From Tilletiaria anomala UBC 951 (lineage: Eukaryota; Basidiomycota; Exobasidiomycetes; Georgefischeriales; Tilletiariaceae), in the NCBI RefSeq assembly GCF_000711695.1, contig NW_013546927.1, forward strand, positions 1-64,000: a DNA stretch of 64,000 nucleotides, given 5' to 3'. Every line of letters starts with the position of its first letter. The stretch's first letter is position 1. The notes beneath the pieces are model-generated. The model had not been told where the DNA came from. It made no database searches and worked only from the letters and a program-made list of their open reading frames with translations. The position numbers were made by a program, and so were the translations under genes. This document shows, one piece after another, positions 43,021 through 54,800 of the stretch.

Positions 43021-46000
43021 ATGGATGAACATCCATCAGATACTACACCGAAAGCGGTAGGGGTACCGGTTGTTGAAGCGCAAGTGGAACAAGCGGCTCA
43101 TGGCTCTGCCGCCATCGCTGGCGCTGATGTCAATGTTTCTGCTGATATTGCTGCCGCATCCAACGTGCCGCATCCCGCTTTGGCCCGTGATGCGCAGCCA
43201 GCAGACGCTGGCATCGCCGACACCTTGGATGGAAGCGTCACCTCTCTCTCTGCGTCTGCGCCGATTGCGATGGTAGGAAGCGGCTTGGTGACCGATGAAC
43301 TGAATCAAATGGCTTCTCTCTTGGCATCAGGGTTGAATGCCACGTCTGATGCTACTGGCACCAGCGCGGCTGCTGATGCAGCTGACGATGATGATTATGG
43401 GGATGCAGATGCCGAGGGATCAGACATGGACGAGGATGAAGGCGAGGGGATCGACCGCGTGCAAAGTTTGGACACCGCACAGACATCACCTCTGCAAGTC
43501 GATAAACCGCTAGAAGGGTCTGCAGCGGGCGCTTCAGCGTCAGAGAGCGCAGGAGCAGATGCTCCATCAGCAGCAACAAGAGCGGCAAAGGCAGTAGCTG
43601 CTGGGACTCCTTCCACCGCATCCCAACCTTCCAATCTGAAAGCGGTGGCCTCTGCAACTACCAAGAACAAGCACCAGAAACCACGCGTACGCTTCTTGGA
43701 TGACGATGAGCAAGGCTTGCCGCCGATCGACGATACACCGAAAGCAGGAAAGAAGGGCAAAGGCATTTGCAAGAGCGATAGCGGTAGCAGCGAGATTCCG
43801 GAAGCCCAGACGCAACAGCAGCAGCAGCCGATAGGCATACCGGCCGGTGTGCCGACACCTCAAGCATCCGCTTCATCTGTTGTTTCCGTAGCATCTGCGC
43901 AATTGCTTGGTAAATTCCAGCAATCAGCTACGGCAACGCCATCGCCGGCGCTTCAGAAGGCCTCATTTGCCGCGTTTCCGCTCACACAACTGACCCCAAT
44001 GTCAACGCCAACGCCAGCGCCAGCACCGGTACAGTCGCTCGCGGAGCGAATAGCCCTTCTTCGCTCGCGCGTCGAAAAGGATGGGCGCGATGGAGAGGCA
44101 TGGCTGAACCTCGTTGAGGCCGTGCAAGGGAAGGATGGCAGCGGCACCGATGGAGATGACGTCTTGCAAGAGTCGAAGCAAGCCTTCGAGGACATGCTAC
44201 ATGTCTTTCCATACGCGGTGAGTGGCTCTCTTGGGTGGAAATAATAGCGCTCTTGAGGATCCAATGGGCTTATGCATCCCACTCCCGCAGGTAAAGCAAT
44301 GGATCGCATACATTGACATCCTTCTAGCCCACTCCGACTTTAAAGGCGTTGAGGTGCTGTTTGCGCGCTGCCTGCGTGGCATCTCGTCCGTCTCGGTGGA
44401 CTTGTGGCGCTCCTACCTTTCGTACACAAGGCGCGTCAACCCCATTCCCCCTTTCAATCCCACAGCGAGGGAGGAGTACGATCGCTCGCGAAAGGTCGTG
44501 CAAGACGCGTATGAGTTCGCGCTCAACAACATCGGCGGCGAACGAGAGGCTGGACCAATCTGGCAAGAGTTCATTGCTTTCCTCAAGGAGCGCAAAACCG
44601 GCGCTGCCGTCGGGGTCGCGGCGCAGCCGGGTAGCCAAGCACAGTGGGAGGAAGGGCAGAAGATGGATGCCATTCGGAACGCGTTCCAGAGGGCTGTTAC
44701 ACAGCCGACCAACGAGATTGAGAGGCTGTGGAGGGAGTACGACGCATTCGAGAATAGCATGAATCGCACAACGGTAAGTCGAGTCCTCCAACTGTGTGCA
44801 TCTGCATATGCTCGCGCATCCTCAACGTGCTTGCCTGGGGTAACTTGCGATGACCTTACTGACAGTGGGCGCATACTACTATTCAACCTTCTCCGGAAAC
44901 CTGCCGGCGTGGTTCTTCTGCTTCCCCATGGCTGACTGGACGCATGCAATCACTGTACGCGAATTCGATGCTGTGCATCCGGTCCGCTGCCCTCGTGTCG
45001 CCTCCTTCCCCATTCTTCGCGCCGTACGCCGCCGAATGACCCCATCGTCGGCTCTGCTGCCTTTTCCAACTTCTCGCTGTCTGCTGCTGGCACGCAGGCA
45101 AAGCGATTCCTCGCCGAGCGATCGGCCGCGTACATGACTGCACGGGGTGCGCAGCGCGAGATGGCCTCCATCTTAGATAGCCTCCCCAAGCCGCTTCTGC
45201 CCCGTGTTCCCGCTTGGGTTTCAATGTCCGATGCTGGCACTCCAGGACGGACTTCCACGTCGTGGGCGCAGATTCAACGGGAGAGAGCTGCTGTCGACGG
45301 GTGGAAGAGATATCTAGCCTGGGAGGAGAAGAATCCACTCATGCTGGAAGACAAGGCAGCTCTGCAGGCACGTCAGATCGCTGCTTGCCGCAAGGCTGTT
45401 ATGCACATGCAGTTCTGTCCTGAAATTTGGTGAGGTTTTGCATGCCGCTTTCATCTCCTGTACTAGATTAACTTACCGAGGTCTGCTCGGTCACCCTTGG
45501 CGCAGGTACGTGGCTTACGTCCAGAATGACAGCGTCGGCCAGACCAGCGAAGCTACTGCATGGCTCGAAAAAGGATTGGAATCTTGCCCGGGTAGCTTCC
45601 TTCTCTCCTTTGCTCTCATCGATCATCATGAAAGAAACAAACAGACCAGCGCCTGCGGCCCCATCTTCGACAACCTCATCGAGCATGCTCAACAGCGTAT
45701 TGAGACACGGCGTAAGGAAGCCGATGTCCTCCTTGCAGGCATCGATGCCGAAACGGAAGCCGCGCAGAACGCTGTCAAGGCGCGCAAGGTGGCTCAAGGT
45801 GCGGGCGAAGAGCTCGAAGGAGAGGAAAAGGAGCTACTCCGAAAGCAGGATGAGGGGCGGCAAGAAAAGAAGAAAGCGATCGAGGCCCAGGTGTCAGAGG
45901 ATATTGAAAAGATGAAGGAAGAAGCTTCACTGATCTGGATCAAGCAAATGCAGTTCCTTCGACGCACAGAGGTAAGATTGTTTCATATCTTGAAGAATTT

Positions 46001-47239
46001 TGCTGTCACTGACACTCTATGATGTTCAGGGTATCCGTCCTACTCGAATTTGCTTTGGCAAAGCGCGCAAATCTTCAAATTGCACCTGGCAGGTCTACGA
46101 AGCGAGTGCCATGATCGAGTACCACTGCTCGAAAGACACGCGCGTTGCTACCAATGTGTTCGAGCTGGCGGTCAAGACATTCGGCACGAACGAAATGTTG
46201 ATTGTTCGCTACCTCGACTTTCTGCTGAGAATCAACGATGAAAACAACGCGCGTGCGCTTTTCGAGCGCGTCATCACTACGCTGCCACCGGAGAAAGCGC
46301 GTCCTGTGTGGGACAGGTGGGCAGAATACGAATACAACTTTGGTGATCTGGCAGCTATCACGCGTTTGGAGTATCGATTGCAGGAGATATTCCCAGAGAG
46401 TAAGCTCAAGGCGTAATTGGGTTATCGACCAGCTTTGCTGATCATGGTCTTTTTGGCCCTCAGAACCAAGAATCGAGCGGCTCACCGAGCGTAGCTGCTA
46501 CGGCGACCTGGAGGTTATCAGCATCCGTGACCTTGGTTTATTTCCGACGGAGAGCTCTTCCCCGACAACAACATCGACCGTTTTCGAAGTGGCTGAACTC
46601 AAGGATCAAGCTAACACGGATAGCAATTTGCAAGCGGATGAACAAGATGCTGCATCAGGGGGAAAGAAACGGCGAATACCTGGTGGCACCGTTGGGGATA
46701 CCGTGGACAACGGCGGCCGCGGGGCGTCCCCAGGCCCGGGAGCGGTGCTGACAGGCCCTGTGAAGCGTCTCAAGGCGAACGGCGTCTCTGGTGAAGTGCG
46801 CACAAAGACAAGTCCTGATGTCCCGCCGGGTATTAGATTCTTCTTGAGGTGAGCTGAAGTATCTGTGTTGCTGTAATCCCAAGATGATATGACAGTTTTC
46901 ACTGGGCTGACGCCTTATCAACCTCCTCCTGTCAGCATGCTCCCCATGAAGGCTGCCTTTGATGGCCCCATTATGCCAGCGGACGAGCTTATCAATGCTT
47001 TACGAGGTGCTAACCTGCCTGCGATGGTGCCCCAATCTATAGCAGGGCCAGGTGGGTTTGTCGGCACTTCGGGCATGCCTGCAGGGCCTGGAGTTATCGC
47101 CCCTGGCATGATGCCGCAGATGATGGGCCCAAGCACTGTGCCTGTCAACATGATGGGGCAGCCGCAGCACGTGCCAGCGCAAGCGCAGCAACAACAGCAA
47201 CGATCAATGCGTGGACGTGGACGAATGCGCAAGCGATGA
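43021..47239 (+). CDS. RNA14: Rna14/CstF-77, mRNA 3'-end cleavage and polyadenylation factor
   Basis: Scaffold subunit of cleavage factor IA in the nucleus; it binds Rna15. Seven exons (43021-44217, 44291-44773, 45098-45429, 45506-45971, 46030-46399, 46464-46848, 46936-47239) give 1178 aa, longer than yeast (677) because of a ~350-residue acidic, Ala/Ser-rich N-terminus. HAT repeats fill the middle: [49 protein letters not shown] and [15 protein letters not shown]. After them come [20 protein letters not shown] and [13 protein letters not shown]. The monkeytail-side motif [15 protein letters not shown] crosses intron 6. The C-terminus ends in poly-Q and [11 protein letters not shown]. Intron 2 is 324 nt, unusually long for this region, with no extra exon needed by the family alignment. 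Confidence 0.93.
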
Positions 47240-49607
47240 TGCAAGGACGGGTTCTCGTGGCGAGTGGGGCTGCAGTCGCTTTATGTAATTTGGTGGATGG
47301 CAACCGCAAGGAGCTCTTCAATACAATCTTGCAACTCGATCCGAGCCCTGTACTCACGTCGCTATGGAGACAACACTGGTCAGCAGTGAGGCAAACGCCT
47401 GTAGCGCCGTGAACGCGGCCGTTCAGCAGAAATACGGTGACACAGACGCCCAGGCCCTGAAGTGGTGCGATGCGATGGGTTTGGTGTATACTACACTGGT
47501 TTCGAAATACACTTTATGCACAATTCTGTAAGCATGGACTGGACCTCCAAAGAAGTGCTCTGAAGTTTGCTACATATACGCCCGAGCCGCATTTGCGAAA
47601 GCGCCGAGTCGCCCGAGCGTGGCATCATTCAGCAGCTTCTTTATGATCTTGATGCTAAAGAGTTTGGTGAGCTGCGAAGAAAGGCGGGGCGTAGAGAGCA
47701 AGTCGAGGACGTAGTCCCGGAGGGGTACATCTGGATTCATGCACAGACTCGCATCGCTTCATACCCAGCGCGTGGTGACGGAATGCAAGCTCTGCACGCC
47801 AGCGCCATCACCACCATTCCGGGCTGCTTCCTCCGCTGCCTCGCAGCTGCGACGGTGCGCCGAAACGACATGATAGAGACGAGTAGGGTCCGGCAAGACA
47901 GCCTCCACTGTGGTGAACGGGAAAGGCGGAACCTGCTCTCAACTCGTGAGCCGCCCGCTGAGTACGCAATGCACGGTGTCCTCCAAGTCGCGCGTAAACT
48001 GGTCGCCCCAGCAGCACAGCTTTGTGATCTGGTCGTATCTGCTGGCACGTTCACCGCCCATGATCAGCTCGCTCGAACTTCTCTGCGTCAGAGACGTCAG
48101 CACGACCTTGCATGCACCGTGCTGGCGCACCCAGTATGCAATTCTGAGTCCCAGCAAACTGGCACCACCGAATAGCACGTCGTGATGATTCGGATCGAGC
48201 ATATACGGTGACTGGATGCAGGCTGCTCGAATGTCGTAAGGTGGGCTGAGATACGTTCTCAGAAGCGCTTGAGCGTCGTCCATGTTGCTACGGTCGGCAG
48301 CAGGCTTTATTTAAGCGATCACGTCGATGGCTCCGGCCATGGCTTCTTTTCCGACTTGTGCCAAGACATCCGAAACATATTGCATTTGACGAACCGATCT
48401 GTGGGTGTCCCGAGGTAAACGATGACACTATTTACACCGAGCACTTCAAATACCTCATCGATTTCACAAAGACCAACCGGCAGTGCGTCGGGAAGGAGCA
48501 AAATAGACTCGGTGGCAGACTTGTTGAGCAGTGTCAGGTTGTCTTTGTGACCCTCTTCATGAGCAGCGTCAAAGGCCACAATCTAGGGATGCCCGAGGCA
48601 ACCAACTCAATCCTGTACACCATGTATGTCTTGTATTTGAGCAGCGCGCCCGGTCCAAGCAATTCGAGTTCGAGAAGAGCTGAATGGAAGCACCAGACAT
48701 ACAACTTAGTCAATGAGTGCGGCAGCCAACGAGGTGGCTGTGCCAAAGTGTGATGTTAACGCGCACATATCATCGCGACACTGAGGGTGTTTGCTTCCAG
48801 CTGGTCCGTCAGCCCCACTCTGTAGTTGCCGTTCAGGTTCCATGGCAGAGAAGCTCGACAGCGGCTTCAGGCGAATCGATTCCAATTCACGCAGGAATGC
48901 TTCTCTGTGGGCGGGCTTTCCGAAGTTGGTATGCGTGACACTGGTCCTTTGAGAGGCGAATCCGGTGCTATTTACTCTCAAAGGATGCACTGGTGAGGAC
49001 GCCATCTTCAGCCGAGATCTCCACCGCACGGAGCGTCTCCAGCACATTATCAGACCAGAGTTCTCATCTTCAGTTGGCACGGCGCGGTTCACCCGCCCGC
49101 CGTCGTGCGCCCGGCCTGGCTGGCGGGGCCAGAGCGCCCAATTTTAGCGCCAGTCAGCATTGCGCCCAAGCATGGAAGATTCCGCCGGAAGCGACTCTTG
49201 CAGGTCGCCCGGTCGCTAGCTAAATCGCCAATTATGTAACGCCACCATTCCACAATCACCTGCACTGTCTCAGGGTCTGCTAACATGCGTCGGGCATTTG
49301 AGGTTCAATTCAGGGCCTTGAACTCATCCTTAAGAGGGAAAGCAGGTGCTTTCATACTTTGAAGACATCGTTATCTACTGCAGCCTACACCCTGTAGCGT
49401 TCCAATAGAACTAATCGTTGCTACTGCGCACCCACTCCGACGAGGCGTTTCCGCGGGTTGAATTGCCATCCAGTGCAATGTTGTGCATCTATCTGACCCG
49501 TCACAAGCGCGTTTCATCCCTCTTTGAGTGCACCTTGACATCACACAGCCGAGTCGCCAGTGCACAATCTTTCATTCTGCATACCATTCAAGTTGCTCCA
49601 AAATAGG
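47240..49607. other. Gene-relic tract downstream of RNA14
   Basis: 2.4 kb without an intact gene. On the minus strand several coding-like pieces follow one another in changing frames: 49092-48706, 48746-48534, 48579-48319, 48283-47939 (LLRTYLSPPYDIRAACIQ, VLFGGASLLGLRIAYWV) and a piece below 47939 (VEAVLPDPTRLYHVVS; later RDYVLDLLSTPRLSSQLTKL). They read like one decayed multi-domain gene, but I cannot name the family. The plus ORF 47567-48175 is taken as its shadow. Confidence 0.4.
47939..48283 (-). pseudogene. Longest piece of an unidentified decayed gene
   Basis: A 114-codon open frame starting MDDAQALLRTYLSPP. It contains a possible nucleotide-binding-like strand-turn-helix (VLFGGASLLGLRIAYWV) followed by ACKVVLTSLTQRS. 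The frame stops, then coding-like sequence resumes in the same frame a few codons later (VPPFPFTTVEAVLPDP). Neighbouring upstream pieces are in other frames. This pattern suggests loss of function, but an intact gene with unusual introns cannot be excluded. The family is not recognised. Confidence 0.3.
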
Positions 49608-50545
49608 GACGGCCGGTCGTTCGTAGTCATCGGCGGTGGCTAGCTCGGCACGATGGTGGAACTGATGTGGCTAGCGTAAGGTGGACTGGTGCACATTGTG
49701 CGAGTCAGCCTTCGAATTTGACCTCTGCGCCTGCTCCTGCTCCTACTGTCGTTTGTCAGTGTCTTTTTTGATGAAGGCTGTGCAAGGTGTTGTCTACCCT
49801 GCAAATCCCAGTGACATCACCCCGGAAGTGCTTGAAGCAGCGCAAGCGTACGTCAACGGGGACTTGCCGTGATTCATCGCCGATGACCTGATCCTTGGAT
49901 TAAGTAAGGTGGAAACGCTGAAAGCGCTCGCGGGGGTCGAATAGGGTGTGAAAAACGCTTGGATGGTGCCAGAGAACCGTGCATTTCTCATTTCTGTCTT
50001 GCAGCGGCCGCCACAAATGATGCTTCCGTTGCCGACCAGTCCCTGAGCTCCCCGATGTTAAGACGGACATGTGGAGAAAGCTCGAAGCGCTGCTTCTCTC
50101 GGACGCGATTCTCGTGACGAACAGCTGGAGTTACCCGTGTCGCGATATCTGGGGCAAGGCAAAGCAGCGCGACCGGCTGGTGAACACCTACTATTCTAGG
50201 AGCCGCTCAACGATCCCGTATCTTTACCCGGCTGAACATTATTGGGCATGGTGAGTTGCCGAGCGGGTCTGCATCACGTGAAGTGCAAAGCGTGCGATGC
50301 TTATGTGTGCGTTTTCGTGCTTGCCTTGCAGATATCATATTGGACATGGAGATGCGAGCTTTTTGCATGCTCTCGCCAGCTCATTCAACTCCTTACTGAT
50401 GCTCTCTGCACACATTCCCGGAACAGACACCACCAAAAGCCGAATTTCAAGCATGATGTCGTGGTCGACTACCTGGCGAAACGCATTACGGAGGGCAAGG
50501 CGGGTATGAGGTCGGGTGAGAGCTTCTACAAGTATCCAGGCAAGG
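49608..50545 (+). pseudogene. Decayed 3-hydroxyacyl-CoA dehydrogenase-like gene
   Basis: Remains of an NAD-dependent dehydrogenase in order along the plus strand. The Rossmann start DGRSFVVIGGG is followed by an in-frame TAG (49641-49643), then LGTMVELMWLA, a TAA and GGLVHIV. Next, in shifted frames, come ITPEVLEAAQAYV, ALAGVE, KNAWMV and PELPDVKTDMWRKLEALLLSDAILVTNSWSY-PCRDIW-RDRLVNTYY. A normal-looking intron (50251-50331) is followed by HDVVVDYLAKRITEGKAGMRSG-ESFYKYPG, the family's C-terminal block. Several stops and frame changes make it non-functional. The gene was once intact with an intron, so decay rather than retroposition is likely. Family assignment is by memory of fungal 3HCDH proteins. 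Confidence 0.65.
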
Positions 50546-51873
50546 AGGAAGGCAGCGCTGCAGAACCCGTTCTATGCGGTGGACCAACCGGGTGCTGTAC
50601 TTGGACGTGCCGAAGCACGAGATGTGGTGGACGACGGTGAGCAGCAGCGCGGGGCGGAAGACGAGCACGAAATGGAGATTGCGGAGATGGAGCAGAACGA
50701 CCCTTGCAGGGTAGAGGTCGCTTCGGACGGGACGATCTACATGTCGCAAATGAACATTTGAGCAAGGATGGACAGGGCTTCATCTCGCGAATTGCGGGTG
50801 CCAGGGGCTAGAAGCTGGTGTTGGAACTGATTGTGCCCGTGCCCATGCCCGTAGCCCCCGTGCACACGCCGACGCATCACGATCTCGAGCTCGGCGAGGC
50901 GACGAGAAAGCTGTCGCGGGCGGAGCGCGACGGCGGGGGCGGCTCATTTGTTGCAGTACTGACGGGGGCGGCGTCCAGACGCTGTACGACGCGCCGCTGG
51001 TGGATGCACGTAGGAGATGGACTACGCGGATAGGGGTACCTTTTTCGACATTGCGTTCGCGCTGGCGTTCGGCTGAGCGGGAACTGCAATGTGCCTGCCG
51101 TATGTACACATATTCTGTGCCACAGCCTTTTTTATTGGCAGGGAGTCAGCTTTCTTTGTCAGGTGTGGGCGGGGTTATTACAGTCATCGCGCGCTCCGCA
51201 TGGGTAGGGGTACTTGATTCCCATCTGCCCGCATCTCCCCCAAAGGCAATAGAGGCACGACTGGTGTGCGTGTGTGGGTTTGTGTAACACGGACGAGCGC
51301 GCTGATCTGCATAGTGATGACCAAGCCGATGCGCGGAGAGCAGACTGTCCTCAATTGGGAGAGGGGGGCTTTTGCAGCAGACACTTTTCACACCACGTGG
51401 TGGAGCTTTGCAACGAGATGAGATGATGATTCATCAGACGCATCCAGAATAGAGTGTGAAAGTCAAAGTCAGTCTCTGTCCATGTGGGGTGGCCGTGTCA
51501 CGTGTGAAATTCCATACACCCCCTGTTCCCCCCCACGCGGGCTGGGCGCTCTCGTTCTGTCGCTCTGCCTGGCTGACTGCGGTGTGGGTGCGCCATGCAG
51601 CTGTGTGTGGGGGAACCAGGGCCAACCATCGTCTCAGTCTCTCCTCTTTTCCATTTCACAATCCAATGCAACGCAACGCTCCCCCCCCCACGCGGCCACT
51701 GCTACTACTGCTATAGCGCAGACGCGCAACCCTCCTTGCAGCAACTTTCACTCTTTGGTGTGGCATCTACTCCATGCCACGCTGACCCACCCACGCATCC
51801 GCGCTCTCCCCGCCCACATTTCCACGGGGCCAGGGGCGCCGGCGCGGGCACGGCGGGACGCCAGCTGGCGGGG
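50546..51873. other. Relic sequence and promoter of the C2H2 regulator
   Basis: The left part (50550-51110) holds further coding-like scraps (ALQNPFYAVDQPGAVL, CRVEVASDGTIYMSQMN, and DYADRGTFFDIAFALAFG in another frame) that may be a second decayed gene of unknown family. The right part should be the promoter and leader of the transcription factor; it has two CACGTG cores (51394-51399 and 51499-51504) and pyrimidine/C-rich runs. Confidence 0.35.
51391..51402. promoter_or_regulatory. Perfect 12-bp palindrome CACCACGTGGTG
   Basis: An extended E-box palindrome about 470 bp upstream of the C2H2/fungal_trans gene start, with a second CACGTG about 100 bp downstream of it. It is a candidate bHLH dimer site; no binding evidence is available from sequence alone. 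Confidence 0.35.
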
Positions 51874-54800
51874 ATGCCGCGCAAGGATAGCAGCAGCAGC
51901 AGCGGCGAAGGCGGGAGCAAGAAAAAGAAGAATACAGAGCAGCAGCGCTTCCGCTGCGAGCACCCCGGCTGTGGCAAGTCGTACTCGCGGCAGGACCATC
52001 TGCAGCGCCACCGGCTCAACCACGACAGCGATAACATCCTCGCCTGCACGCAGTGCGACCGCACGTGAGTCGCGCCAGCCTAGCGCAACCCAGCGGGATG
52101 GCTAATAACCCTATCTCTTTTTTTCAACCCCCAGCTTTGTCCGCCAGGACCTGCTCATCCGCCATCTCGAGCGCCATGCTGTCCGCGGAAAGAACCTCGG
52201 GCGGTGGATGAACCGCGTCGCGTCGGACGCGCCCCCTGCTGCTGCCGCCTCCTCCTCTCCCAGGCAGAGTCAACGCAAGCGTCGCAAAGTCGACGAGGGC
52301 GACGCCCACACCGCATCTGCGCATCACCAGCGCAGCGGCAGCGGCAGCGACGATGACGGTGGCAGCGGCGGTAGCGTGCAAGGCGGCAGCAGCGAAGATG
52401 ACGAGGAAGTGGAGGAGGAGGAGGAGACTGCCGGCGCGTCTCAGCATGGCGCAGCGCCGCCCCATTCCTCCTCTTTCGCCGCGTGGAGCACCGCTTCGCC
52501 CGACCACGCGCAACCGTATCCACAGGCACCGCCTCCATATTACCACCACCACCATCAGCATCATCAGCATCAGCATCAGTACCACCCGCCTTCCGCGTCG
52601 AGCAGCATGAACGGCAGTGGCGGTGGCACCGACCAACCGTCCATGTACAGCGCATATACGCATCAGCATGCGCATTCTGCACACACACACGCCCACGCCT
52701 ACCAGCACCCCTCGACGTCTGCGCCGTACGGAGCCGCTGCAGCGAGGGCCGCGTCTGCGCAGCCGTATTGGCCACCGCCGCCGCAGCCTGCTCATGCTGC
52801 AGGCGCAGCGCATAAGGCAACTGTACACCCTCATTCGCATGTCCCCCCCCCGCCGCCGCCGGCCGCGTCGTCAGCATCTGTACATCCCGCGGCGCATCAC
52901 TATTTGCAGCCTGTACCGCTGTCACTGCAGCCGCTGCCTCCGGCAACGGCAGAAGAAGAAGAGCGAGGCCCGACGACGGGAGCAGGAGCGATATTGCCCA
53001 AACTTGCACTGCTCGCGCCTGCCGACTGCAAGAGCGCCAGCCGGAGGAGCGACACGCATTCTACTCCTTCAGCCGGCGGCTCCGGCACGGTCACGCGGAA
53101 CGACCTCGAAAACGGCGGGGGCGGCGGCACGCCGAGTGCGGCGGGAAAGAAGAGTGCAAGCTACGCGCCTCCGCCTTCTGGTCCTTACTACAGTGAGTAC
53201 CATCAGCAGCGCCAGCAGCATCGGCAGCACCAGCAGCACCATGGCCAGCAGCAGCTCTCCCGCCACGCTAGCAACGTCCTTTTGCCCTCGAGCGGCAGGC
53301 GCACGTTCGCATTTGCTACAGGCGCTTCTGGCAGCAGCAGCAGCTTGGCCGTGTCGCCGCAACTCGCCTCACGCGCGCTCGAAGGCGCAGGTGCAGGTGC
53401 AACCTCCCCACCAGCAGGGCTCATAGGCGGCGGCATTGCTCCCGGCGGCGGTTTTGCTGGTGTCGCTGCCGCTACCAGCGGCCAGGACTCGTTCCCCTTT
53501 GCGCCACCGCTCTCGTTCAACGAGGCAGATTACAGCTGGCTCTTTGACGGCCTCGACCCGTTCAACGCCTCCGCTGGAGCCAGTGCGGGTGCTGGTGCGT
53601 TTGCGTCGCTCGACAGTCATGCCGAGTTCGGCTCCGCGGCGCTCGACGCGCTCGCCGCCAGCGGCACACATGACTCGTTCCCAGGCGACATGCATCACCC
53701 GGGCTTCTCTCCGGTTAGCTCTGACGGCATCGGTCCCGGCCCGGCCTTTCCGCCCGAGGCGCGCACGCCCAGCCTCGGCGGGACGCTACTCATCCGCCCC
53801 GCGCCCGCGCCCCTCGCCTTCGGCCCGGATGGCGCCACAGCCCCCTCTGCCGGGACCGGGCCTGCGACCGCTGCAGACTCTCTGCCCGGTGGTACACTGG
53901 AGGGGAACGGGGATAGCGTCAACGGCGGGATGGTGGCTGTTGGGTCTGGTGCGCAGATGCATGCGCATGTGCGCGCCGCTGCAGACGGTGACAGCCATAG
54001 CACAGGGGTCGGCAGCGTGGCAGAGTCGTTGGCGTCGCTACGCGAGCTGGACCCGATGAACTCGCTCGATGAGCTTGCCTTCTTTGCTAGCTTGCAGGCC
54101 GAGATCCCCGACGAGGCGACGTACAACGTCGATGCCGATACGCACAGCCGCCTGTTGCGCTTCCTCACGTCGGTCCATGAGCTGCACACGTCGCCGCTGT
54201 TCGCACCCGCGGCGCTGCAGTGCTACATCTTCCTCTTCTTCAAGCACATCCATGTCCTCTGGCCCCTAATCCACAAGCCCACATTCAACGCCAGCACCGC
54301 CGATCCGATGTTGCTGAGTGCCATCATCGTGAACGGCATGCACTACGCCGACACGCCGTCCCATGAGCTTGCGGTCCGCATCGGACAAAAGCTCTGGGGT
54401 GCCTACGTCAGCCTGGACGACTTTCGCCCCGCGCGCGCCACCTTGCCGATGCTCCAAGCGCTCCTCCTCAGTGAGTCACTCCTTGTCTTTGTTCGCTGTG
54501 AGATCATCTTGCGAGGCGTCCTGATGATGAATGCGCGTGCCTCCCTCGTCTTGGTATTGTCAGCTGAGCTGTTTGGAAAGCTGATGAGCAACCGGGCGCA
54601 GCACGAGATGGGCCACCTCTTCCACAACTTTATAATCACACTTGCCCGCCGCAATGCCGTCTTCAGCCCGGTTGCTGTGATCCTGCCAGGCCCAGACGGC
54701 TCGGACCAGCAGTGGCGTGCGTGGGCGCGTGAGGAAGAGAAGAGGCGCATTGCCTTCTTTGCATTCATGCTTGATTCCTCGCACGCCGCGCTCTTCCGGC

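Noticed and set aside
47567-48175. 202-codon plus-strand ORF
   Set aside because: Antisense to more protein-like minus-strand pieces; no domain recognised.
50274-50281. TCACGTGA E-box palindrome
   Set aside because: It lies inside the intron of the dehydrogenase pseudogene with no promoter context.
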